The notes beneath the pieces are model-generated. The model made no database searches, was not told the origin of the DNA, and saw only the letters and a list, made by a program, of their open reading frames with translations. DNA of 64,000 bases from Psococerastis gibbosa (Eukaryota > Arthropoda > Insecta > Psocodea > Psocidae), in the NCBI GenBank assembly GCA_963971405.1, contig OZ020490.1, positions 11,952,874 through 12,016,873 of the forward strand. Reading direction: 5' to 3'. The position numbers and the translations under genes were made by a program. This document shows, piece after piece, positions 1 through 11,000 of the stretch. How positions within the stretch are numbered: position 1 is the first letter of the stretch; each line of letters opens with the position of its first letter.

Positions 1-190
1 TTTAAGCAACCGTGTGAGCCTGGCGGGTGGAGTGAGTCTGTTTGTTAACTTAAGACATCCTAAGGACAGACTCTTTCACCTCTGGGGAAAGGGGAGTTGA
101 CTGACAGGGTGGACCTCCTGACTATAGTGGATTCTTGGGGAAAGTGGTAACCTCACACGATTAAATCGGAGGTGACCAGGACTAGACACG
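1..190 (+). repeat. Dispersed repeat family G, copy 1 (degenerate)
   Basis: This stretch shares ordered blocks (a 'gacagggtggacctcctga' block, an 'atagtggattc' block and a 'cggaggtgaccagg' block) with sequence at 19850-20110 and, inverted, with 46482-46605 and 61001-61225. It is a dispersed repeat of unknown class; no terminal repeats or coding potential are visible here. Confidence 0.55.
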
Positions 191-240
191 CACGTAGACT
201 GACTGTTATAGTCTCAGCGCGTTATCTATATATGTCCCAC

Positions 241-889
241 CATTTTCCCCTGCGAATAAGGTGTGAAAATACATAATGACCGACTAAGTACAACATGGGG
301 AATCGTAGTTTCAACTATGTGGCTAAAGTTTCGTAGGGTAGACCAATATTATGTACCGCATAACTACTGCGTTATATTATACAATATGATATTGCAGTTC
401 AATATATTTCAGTTCAGTATACCGTACTTATAAATCCGGATTTAGAGAGTCAACTGTAAACTCCTGGCAGGCTATGACCCTAAGACCTGAAGAAGCTCTG
501 TGGGGTATTGTGAAACAGGTGCAAAAGAGCTCAATGGAAAGTAAAATAAGCAGTTTTCTCACGATCTTACGGTAGAGACAATAACTTCGTGTCAGTTCGT
601 GACAACACGTTTACATGGCATTTAATACGATTTCATATCTGTTAGATAATAAAATCGAGGTTTGCCTTGTACTTTAATAAAATGCACATCCCAGATACTC
701 ACGCACGACAACTCAGGCTTCAGGTACGGTAGAGAGTCCTCTCTCTTGGTCACCATTCAATGTTTTCTCCCTACCAATGAAAGTAGTGTCAGTATCATTG
801 GTCTATGGTGGTAGGCTACCCATGAGGGTTGGTTGCGATATAATTTTATTTTTTAGGACTTTTTATGGACCTAGGCTACTTATTTAGGT
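241..889. other. No feature seen
   Basis: AT-rich sequence with no supported ORF, repeat or RNA gene. It may be part of the first intron of the chitinase gene or intergenic DNA; the missing N-terminal chitinase exon was looked for here and not found. Confidence 0.5.
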
Positions 890-1085
890 CCCTTGTCCAA
901 TGCCAACGACCCCATGCATTGTTTCCTTATGAATTTATTCGTCATTGGCAAATTAGTGTACGTTTATATGTCAGCCTACATTGCCTACAAGCGATAATGG
1001 ACAAGCTGAGACAAGCTTACCGTTGACGCAATGAAACAGGCGAAAGCATGAATTAACCAAGTACAGATACGATTTACCTTTTATA
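890..1085 (+). repeat. Dispersed repeat family J, copy 1
   Basis: The block around 'gataatggacaagctgagac' and the following 'aagcatgaattaaccaag' recur at 29235-29385 in the same orientation and at about 49375-49490 inverted. Divergence is substantial, so this is an old repeat; its class is unknown. Confidence 0.5.
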
Positions 1086-1564
1086 TTGAGTATCTATCGT
1101 ACTGCCACTTCATAGTACTTCACAAATTGAACTGTTTCGGGTCTGGCACAATAGAGCAGCCTTTAAGTCGGGGCCCACCATAGCTTTGAAAGTATTTGCA
1201 AGTATTACTGGCACATCTATCAACCAATCGACATTTCAAGCGACGGTGGGAACCACCCTAAGATGTTATGTGGGATGATGAGTAACTCTTGTCACGGGAG
1301 CGGTCACCTTGACATCTACTGGTTCTTATTGATTCCAAAGTGCTGCCCAGGAAATCATAAATACGGGATCTGTCAGATTTATCTTTGTAATAAATAAATG
1401 GACGACTCCCTTGTAGACCTTAACCCTTGACTTGTTCTGGTGAATACAATGCACAGAGGAAGCTTAGGAATGATTTATTTCTCAAAGTTGGTTGTAAGTA
1501 TCATTTATCATTGTGGTACTGTGCATAACTGAGTTATAGTAATCAACATCTTTCTTTCTATCTT

Positions 1565-1745
1565 TTTTAAAAAAAAGTTTAAATCGCGTACCAACAAGTT
1601 AATGAATATATCCGATTAACCTCTTCAACCGCCTCACTAAGTAACCTAATAGGCACTTGTGTCGAGTTGCGACGCGTCTCCAACTGCAAGGTGTGTAGAG
1701 ACTCGCACAAGTACAAGCACGCTACCATCATGCCACCGAAGTCGC
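1565..1745 (-). repeat. tRNA-related SINE family E, copy 1
   Basis: Degenerate member of a ~165-bp family with other copies at 14079, 21122, 27790, 28571 and 37990. Read on the minus strand it starts near a 'cacttcgatggcc'-type head containing an A-box-like segment and ends in a T/A-rich tail, here the A-run at 1568. Pol III origin is inferred from the A-box-like head; the B box is weak. Confidence 0.5.
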
Positions 1746-1772
1746 TAACTAACTAAAATTAATTTCGACTAA

Positions 1773-2225
1773 ACCCCCCCCCCCCCTCTCCTTCTCCGAA
1801 AAACTGGGTACGGTTTTTAGGCTTAGAACAAATACAAAATGTAAGTTTTGACCCAATTCACCATCGAGACCTTATTCACCACGTACGATTCACCGTAACC
1901 TCAGTTACAATATAGTTATTCATACTAATTCAATAAAATAAAAATAAATTCAAACCAGTGTTGTGTAGATAATACATAAGAAACAACTTCTTTCTATGCA
2001 TCTTTTGTTTGCATATTGAACCCGGCAACAAATTAACTATGCATTATGCCCCTTTGCTGTATATCGTACTACTATATATATTGTTTAGGATGTCAAGGCA
2101 TACCTAATGCTTAATAACTACCATGAATGGTACGGTAGTGAATCGGGTCAAAACTTACAATTTGCATTTGTTTAGTTCTAAGCCCCAAGACCGTGCCCAG
2201 GAATTCTGGGGGGGGGGGGGTCAGC
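1773..2225. mobile_element. Foldback MITE with C/G-tract ends
   Basis: The left arm (C-run at 1775, then 'ggcttagaacaaat' and 'gtaagttttgaccca') is inverted at 2130-2220 ('gggtcaaaacttac', 'tagttctaagcc', then a G-run). The two arms of roughly 90 bp can fold on each other, so this is a non-autonomous inverted-repeat element with no coding sequence. Confidence 0.6.
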
Positions 2226-2348
2226 AGTAGAAATTACTTTTAGTTAGTTGTAGTGTTAGTTTTAGTTGTTTAGTGCTACCCTCGCACGCTCCAGTTTTGA
2301 CCCTCACTTCAAGCTCAGTTACCAGAGCTACTGCTCGAGCAGTTTGCA

Positions 2349-2988
2349 CTAAGAATTAGAGGTGGGGCGTTACTTCTGTCACTGTGATTTATCACCGTGA
2401 CTACGATGGCCACTGCAACCACCCGTTCCTACCCAAAACAAATACTGGTGATTTGAGTCACTGTCTCACTGTCACCGATTTAGGCTATATTTTAAATAGC
2501 TTTGTTTCTAATACTCTGATAGTCTCATGCAAGAGCAAGTAACTCGCTCAGGTTTAGCCTATGCACTAGGCAGAAATTCCCCGAAATGCTTTCCGATCGT
2601 CTCCCGTGAGCTAAACATAAGGTATGCCCGAGGCTGTCACCGTGACTGCTCCATAACTGGCTAGCTTTCAGTTTATATATATATATACTGTATATATTAC
2701 TACTTCTTAAATTTCTTAGCATAACAAAACAAAAGAATAACCGACTTTAATTGTTAAGCGAAACGAATAAGTCTATGTAACTTGTATAAATCACTGTCAA
2801 GTAAGAGAAGTGACAGTGACTTTTGATTACTCATACCAAGATGTACCAAGATAACTTAGATAGAACGAACAAAAGCAGTCACTCCAGTGACAGAAATCAC
2901 CAGTATTTGTATCAGTGACTGTCGAGTCACTGTCACCGGTCACTGTTGCTCCTGGAAATATCTCTCACGCCCCACCTCTACTAAGAAT
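2349..2988. mobile_element. hAT-type MITE with perfect 8-bp target duplication
   Basis: The element occupies 2357-2980 with 14-bp terminal inverted repeats TAGAGGTGGGGCGT. It is flanked by the exact 8-bp direct repeat CTAAGAAT at 2349-2356 and 2981-2988. An 8-bp target duplication and this style of terminus are characteristic of hAT transposons. Many GTCAC/GTGAC-type subterminal repeats fill both ends, as expected of transposase-binding sites. There is no transposase, so the element is non-autonomous. It lies about 165 bp upstream of the first recognisable chitinase exon. Confidence 0.85.
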
Positions 2989-3147
2989 GCAAAAGGCTTC
3001 GGGTCGATTTCATTCAGGGTACTAAACTATCGAAAGAATGACAAATAAATAAATTGAATTGACAATGTGTTTTAGTATTTTAGCTATCTACTAGAACTAG
3101 GCTATTAAAGGGACTAGTGTATATCATGTCTTTCTTTTTTGTTTCAG

Positions 3148-3323
3148 GCACAAGAAGAAGGTTAAGGCGGCCATCGTCTACAACAGAGTCCAGCTTGCCA
3201 AAGAAAGGGGACCAAGAGGTTTCAGCTAGTGTTAATAGGTTTAAGCTTAAAAATAAGGCAGCCGCAGCCAATTCCATAGCTACAAGAAAGTCAAGTGACT
3301 CAAAAGATGAGCAAGATTATAAG
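3148..3323 (+). CDS. Cht7: Cht7 exon A: N-terminal linker
   Basis: Acceptor 'ttttgtttcag' precedes 3148; donor gtattt follows 3323. The exon begins two bases into a codon and ends in phase 0. It encodes an Arg-, Ser-, Lys- and Ala-rich low-complexity linker ending DEQDYK, which joins directly to VVCYYTNW of the next exon. The preceding exon, expected to carry the signal or membrane segment, is not identified. Confidence 0.85.
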
Positions 3324-4984
3324 GTATTTATGCGGAAAATCATATTAGTTACGATATCTGAGCAGGCTATGATAATATGTTATTTGTATAATGCCGTTAA
3401 ATATTAACTTGTTAAAGTTTTAAATACAATAATTAATTTTAGAGGATAACTTAAAGGTTGGTTTGTTGAATGTGACTTTGATTTTAGTCGTGGAAAGTAG
3501 GTAGCCAATTTCTCATATATTTTAAAGTATTTTTCACACCTTTGGCATTTGTTCGTCTTTCATTAACTCAGCAAGTTCATAAAAATTTGGTTCATTTAAG
3601 TTGTGGAAGACTACTTCGTGCATAATATAATCGGGTATTTTAAATTTTGGGTTTTGTAGTTTTTCCAAAAATCCCATAGGCCTATTACGGGCTTATATTA
3701 TTACTGGCTTTTATAAAAGAACTAAGGTACCTAAAATTTAATGTTTCCTATTATATGATGCATGAAGTAGTCTTCTACAGCTAACATGAGTCAAATCTTA
3801 AATAACTTGCTTTGTTAATTAGTTCAAAAATAAACAGGCTATAAAAACAACAAATATTGGGGTGCTAATTTTCTTCATAGCATGTCCTCTTAAACGTGCC
3901 CCAAAAATACGGCAGCAATGATGAGAGAAGAATATTATGATGAAAAATTTGTTCAAGAAAATGTTCCTACGTAACGATTTATGAAGCATTCGCATACAGA
4001 TCAAATTTTGTTGTTAAGAGTTTCGGGATAGCCGAAAAAAAAACGGTTTTTACCCAGTTTGAAGCCATCATTAAGTGTGAAATTCTAATCTTAGTACATT
4101 TTTACATTGCAGGTGGTTTGTTACTACACAAATTGGTCACAGTACCGTCCAAAACACGCCAAATTCTTACCAGAGGACATTACGCCTGATCTTTGTACAC
4201 ATCTTATTTTTGCCTTTGGGTGGTTGAAGAAAAACAAACTGTCCTCCTTCGAATCGAATGATGAGACCAAGGATGGAAAAATTGGTTTGTACGACAGAAT
4301 TTTGGCCCTCAAGAAGGCGAATCCCAAACTCAAGACGCTTCTTGCTATCGGTAAGTCTTGAACATAGAAATGAGCACACATTTGCCCCTTCATACTTTCG
4401 GTCCTTTTCTTAGCCTCTGTCAAACCGTCACTAAGTAAGTAAGTAAGTAAGTAAATAAATAGTATATTACAGTTTTTCTTGTGTAGTTTAAAAAGTCTAC
4501 CCGAGTACTAACTACTCAAAGAGACTTGTATCACTGGGGTAATTTCAAGAATACATTAAATTTTAAAGGCTTACTAGAGAACAATTACAATTACTTACGG
4601 TCAAAATAAAAATATATAAAAAAACTACAATACTCGAAGGGACGATCTTCTCATTATACCTACTCATTTACCCCAAACCTTTCATGCCTCCTTCCTCGTC
4701 TCGTCAGTTCTCCTATGGAACTCCCTCCCCACCCACATAAAAGAATCTCCCTCTCTTCCAATTTTCAAAGTTCGTTATCGGGAGCATCTAATTAGGCTAA
4801 TACATTAGATTCGCCAAGACCCGACATTGTTTCACTCTCCATGTGTGAATGTCTGTGCACTTTAGTGTTATATTCGTAATAATATTGTACCTTTGTAACA
4901 CTATTTAGCTAGCCCTCTAGTTTAGTGTAAGAAAAGGCCCGAAGATCGTAACTGCGCTAGGGGAGCCTAGTACAATAAAGAAAC

Positions 4985-5018
<34 letters not shown>

Positions 5019-8000
5019 GACTAAAAATTAAAGACTTCAGTTCAGAATCTCCCCGAGGTGAAGAAGTCTGCGCTTAGGGTGCCTCAAGTTAATAAACCGA
5101 CTCATCCCCCCCCCCCCCTGCCAGGCTGACAGAGTTTCTTAAGGCAGAAATGCTGAAAGCTAGAGTTAGAAAAAATTAAATAAACAAATCTATTTGTTGG
5201 CACACATAAATTTAATCAGCAATTCATGGATTATTCCAGTTTACAAAAGTATCCTTACTTACAATTACTAAACATTAGAGCATATACAGTATAAGAAGAA
5301 TCGAGAAATGCGTGGTACGTACTGCTGTGAAACAATGACTTATTTGAATAAATAGGGATGAAGTTTAGCTTGTCCCGTGTTGAGCATTTTTTTAAATTCA
5401 AAATCCCGTCAGTATGTTATGTGCCTAAAATCACCCTATAACTTATGTATCGTATATTTGTCACAGTGCCCAGTGCCCCGTAAAAAACAGTGAACGTCTA
5501 GTTTTACAGCGATTTAACTTTCTTCATATGTTATAAGAGACAGTTACTGTTTAGTGGTTAACTGAAAGTAACAGCTACTGTAGATACTTCAAACTTGCAG
5601 CATGTATTAGAGCTGACATCTTTTAGATTTAGACCATTCATTAATATACTAAGTTGAATCATTTTCATTCTAATCTTAAAATAAAAAAATTGCTTTGTAG
5701 GCGGTTGGTCTTTTGGCACCCAGAAGTTCAAGGACATGTCCGCATCCAGATATGCTAGACAAACTTTTATCTACAGTGCCATTCCCTACCTTCGAGACAG
5801 AGGCTTCGATGGATTGGACATGGATTGGGAGTACCCCAAGGGAGGAGACGACAAGAAGAACTTTGTCCTTTTACTCAAGGAGCTCCGTGAAGCCTTTGAA
5901 GCTGAAGCCCAAGAAGTCAAAAAACCTCGTCTTCTTCTTACCGCTGCTGTTCCAGTTGGACCTGACAATATCAAATCTGGTTATGATGTACCTGCAGTTG
6001 CTAGGTAGGTTTAAGAAGCAGGCGTTTTTTAAGGAATTGAACCCATTCTCCACTTCAATAATATGCGTTATTTTATAGTGGAGCAATGTACAAGTATATA
6101 ATTTTACGACGTTTAGAGATAAAGCCGTCCATTGTAACATGTTTTGTCTATGAGTCAATAGTAGGCCTAGCCAGAAAATCAACGTCAAAAGTTGCCTTGC
6201 TTCAGCAAGGATAGACGTATGACGTATGCTGAAGTTGCTAGACTAAAGCCTGGAGATTGGAAAGATGCCAAAGTTTCTGGTTTCCATCCTAGCTGCTCCT
6301 GCTCAAATTTTCCAGTCACCTAATAGGCCTAAGTAAATAAATTCTCTCTTAAATAATATTTCCACTAAAATATTTAATATGATTCCTTCAATTTTTCTCT
6401 CATTCAAAATATTTTTTTAGCTATTTGGATTTCATCAATCTCATGGCCTACGATTTCCACGGCAAATGGGAACGAGAAACTGGCCACAACGCGCCACTCC
6501 ATGCTCCTAGCTCCGACAGTGAATGGCGTAAGCAACTCAGCGTCGAAAACGCAGCCAGTCTGTGGGTTCGTCTTGGTGCTCCTAAAGACAAGCTGATCAT
6601 TGGCATGCCTACATATGGTCGATCATTCACACTCTCTAATCCTAAGAACTACAAGGTCAACAGCCCAGCCAGTGGCGGTGGAAAAGCCGGTGAATATACA
6701 AAGGAAGGAGGTTTCTTAGCATATTACGAAGTAAGTAGGCTACCTACTTTTAAATTTCAAAATTATTTTAATATTATTTTTTTAATATTTAGTATTTAAT
6801 ATTAGAGAAATAGATAAACTAGGGTGTAACGCTGAGGGACCACCGCAAAACCCAAGATATAAGGCATCAGATCCCGTGACCTACCAAGAGAAACTAAGAG
6901 AAAAGAGGCTGAACTGGTGGGAACACGTACTACGTAGAGACGAAAACCACCTAGTCAAAAGAGTAAAACCGGGAGATACAGGGAGGCCGAAAGTTACACT
7001 AAAAAGAAAGATCGCCGGAGATATGAGAAGTTTGGGGCTCTCAATCGTGGACGCACAGAACAGGACTGTGTGGAAACGCAGCTGTCACGCCGCCGACCCT
7101 CCATGAGGGCGCGGTAAAAGTTAAAGTAAGAATAAACTTTGTTGAATAGATGGCCAGTCGCAATATTAAACTTATGATTAGGAACCAACTAAAGACAGAA
7201 AATACTTTTTGCATTTTCAGATCTGTGACATGTTGAAGAATGGCGCCACATATATTTGGGACGACGAAATGAAAGTGCCTTATCTCATTGATGGTGACCA
7301 ATGGGTTGGTTTTGATGATGAACGCTCAATCCGACACAAGATGAAGTGGCTGAAGAGTAATGGATATGGTGGAGCTATGGTATGGACCGTGGACATGGAC
7401 GATTTTACTGGAACTATCTGTGGTGGCGATGTGAAATATCCCCTTATTGGAGCCATGAGGTGAGTTGAGGACAGAAAAATATTGAGCAAAAATTTGATGC
7501 TCCTACGTTATAAAAAAACACTAAATTTACGGCTATGTTTAGTGGAAGAGTTAGTCTCAGACGCAATAATCTCTATGTGCGGTAGCACTTAATGACACAT
7601 GCAATAGACCTAAGGCCCGGTACATACGGACGATTTAAGCAGTCGCAATTTGCTATCGTCTCTTCCATTGTAGAAATAGGACTTAGTGAATGGTTGGTGC
7701 TTACCCAGAGTCTACTTCATAACAATTCCATGATCTGGCGTGTCTATAGGAGAAAACCGTGTACTTTCGTAGGGTCGGCTTAATGCCAACACCCGAAATC
7801 GTCGATAAATCGACAAAAAATCTTCTGTTAGCCCTATGGCTACAATGGAAAAAACGTCGGCAATTCGCGACTGCGAGAGTAGTCCATTCTCTCAGAAATT
7901 AGTAGTAATTTCTGAAATAAATATAGCTGACAACATCTTTTTCCATACCAGGGAGGAGCTTTTGGGTATTTCGCGAGGACCTAATGCAAAGGACGTGAAC

Positions 8001-11000
8001 TGGAGTGAAGTTGCTAACACGGAAATTATAGAAGAAGAGAAACCCGAACCAGAGAAAATTTCTGTTTCTGAACTTTTGAACAAAGTGAAGAAACCAACCA
8101 AGACAAAAGTCCCCCAGAAAGTGGCGGTGGTCAACAAGAATGGTAATAAATGATAAACGATGAATAAATTATAAAAATTAGTAAAAACTAATAAATAAAT
8201 TGTTATTCGCCTGTTTAGAAATTTTGTATTTAATCCATTAGGCCTACGTCGTTTTGATGATTTGCAATACGTATTTTACAGAACGTAACCCTCAAGTATT
8301 TTGCTACATCACAAGCTGGTCTCAGAAGCGCCCTGGAGCAGGAAAGTTCACTCCCGAAGATATTGATGCTAGCCTTTGCACTCACGTCATTTACGCTTTC
8401 GCTACCCTAAAGAGTCACAAGCTTTCCGAAACAGATGACAAGGATGGAGAAATGTACGAGCGTGTTATTGCATTAAGAGAAAAGAATCCCAACTTAAAGG
8501 TAATAATTTTTAGTTTTGAATTATTGTAGTATACGTGACGTTATTAGATGCAAAAACTGACTTGATAGAGAGAATATGAATGGGAGTGAAGTTGCCACTG
8601 TAAATGTTGTGAATCTTGGACAAGAGAAAATTGTCTGTGTTGTTGAAATTCTTAACTGGGTAAAGAGGACAAATTATGACAAAGTTGAAGTATTTGGTAG
8701 CGTTCATCAAGACTAACTGCTTATTTTTCTTAACTCGTTAAATACGGCACTAACATATTAATTGCATGTTCAAATCGAACACATTTCCAATGTATGATAC
8801 CAACGTTTTTGCATTTTTTTCTGTTTAGGTTTTGCTCGCTATTGGTGGTTGGGCTTTCGGATCCACACCATTCAAAGAACTCACGTCCAACGTCTTCAGA
8901 ATGAACCAGTTTGTCTACGAAGCAATCGAATTTCTGCGAGAATATAAATTCAACGGACTTGATGTTGATTGGGAATACCCTAGGTGAATTTTTAACATTA
9001 AATTGGCTTAAGTCGAAGTTCTCAGAATATTATATCCGAAAGTAGGGATCGCGGGTTCGAGTCCCACAAGGTCCAGTTTTTTTTTTATTATCTATTTTTG
9101 GATATAATACAGCAAGTGAGTCAGCTTCAACAGTTTTAAAATTATTTTCCTCATACAGTAGGTACTCATGTCTGTCTAATCATCATAGGCTTAATTATTA
9201 TTTTTGTTATTGGCTTACACGAACACTAACATTTTACAGAGGCGCTGACGACCGTGCTGCTTACGTAAACCTACTCAAAGAACTTCGTCTCGCATTCGAA
9301 GGTGAAGCAAAGAGTGCCAACCTACCTCGCCTTCTGCTCTGTGCGGCTGTTCCTGCAAGTTTCGAAGCCATTGCTGCTGGGTAACGGATTATTACTTTAT
9401 TAAATTGAATATTATGAACCAATCGGTACTTCCAGAAAGTACACTCCAGCAGTTGTAATATTATTGTAGCATAGCTCCTAAAAAGGATACATTTAGTTGG
9501 TATCGTATTATAAAATAAATGGACACAGATATTTAATTTAAAAAACCGTTTATGGCCCATAGCCTTCCGATCTTGTCATAAGAATAGATATTGCCCATGA
9601 TAGAACTTATTATGCGATGGCGCAGTGGTACTATTTTCTACAGCCATGTCTACACTACAACTAACTTTAGTGCCCTACTGATATTTCTAGATACGACGTA
9701 CCTGAGATATCGAAATACCTAGACTTCATCAATGTAATGACTTACGACTTCCACGGTCAGTGGGAAAGACAAGTCGGCCATAACTCTCCTCTGTATCCTC
9801 TGGATAGCGCAACCAGTCACCAGAAGAAGTTGACAGTGGTAAGTTTTATGTTTTCTCCACTTACAAATTGTGCGGCGCCTAATGTCAAAATCATAATTTT
9901 AGCACATACATTTACCTTTGATTCAACATAATACTTCATCAACGGATTTGACGCTCACGGGAACGTGCAGTCTTAACCAAGTGTGTTTACGAGTCAGTTT
10001 AGTGAACAAATGTATAATGTAATTTGATGAACGAATACCCAACTCTTCTAATTCCAGGACTTCAGTGCACGGGAATGGGTGAAGCAAGGAGCTCCCAAAG
10101 AGAAGCTTATGATCGGCATGCCTACTTATGGAAGATCCTTCTCTCTTGTTAATGAAAGCCAATTTGACATTGGAGCACCCGCATCTGGAGGCGGTACCCC
10201 TGGGAAATACACTGGCGAAGCTGGTTTCATGAGCTACTATGAGGTAAGTAAAGTTTTGGAAGCCAAATTCAAGAATTACACTTTCGAATTTTTCGTAGAC
10301 CCATATTTATTGGATCGAATGTTGAAACAATATCCGAGTGTGGTATTAGGGGAATGACACGTCTGTCACATTAGATAATCACGAGCGTTTTAATAACTTC
10401 AAAAAAACATTTCTTTCAGGTCTGCGACTTCCTTCAGAAGGATAATACAACTCTGGTCTGGGATAACGAACAACAAGTGCCATTCGCTTATAGGGGAGAC
10501 CAATGGGTCGGTTTCGATGATGAAAGGAGTTTGAAGACTAAGGTGGGTTCTCTTGTTTGGATATCATTAATATTGCCATAGATTCAACAGTTAGCTAGCA
10601 CACTGGACCACTTTACATTTCTGGAATCTAAGAGTCTTTGAAGGTATCCATTCATGCTCCATAAATTTACTGTGAAGTAGGCTACCGCAACTCAGCATTT
10701 CTGGAAATAAAATCTACTCCGCAAACAGCATGACAGCATGAGCAATAGCAATCGAATAAAGATGTGTGCCTTTCAAACTTCCAATTCAAGCCTTTACAGA
10801 AACCGCGTACCTACATTGTACCAATTACTCCTGAAGAACAGTGTTCCGTCTCCTTCAAGTGTTGATTTAAGAATATTGAATTTATTGTACCATATGTGAA
10901 AGATAAGCGTATCAATCTGCACTATCGTATAATTTAACGTAACTTTTTCAGATGACCTGGCTGAAGGAGGAAGGCTTCGGTGGAATTATGGTTTGGTCTG

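Noticed and set aside
4124..4423. Minus-strand frames opposite Cht7 exons
   Set aside because: Shadows of well-supported chitinase coding exons.
6205..6330. Short readable stretch (MTYAEVARLKPGDWKDAKVS) in the intron between exons C and D
   Set aside because: Too short, no splice sites, no recognisable family.
9045..9085. tRNA 3' half ('gggttcgagtccc' followed by a T-run) in a Cht7 intron
   Set aside because: A perfect B box and terminator-like T-run are present, but no matching 5' half or acceptor stem; at most a SINE remnant.
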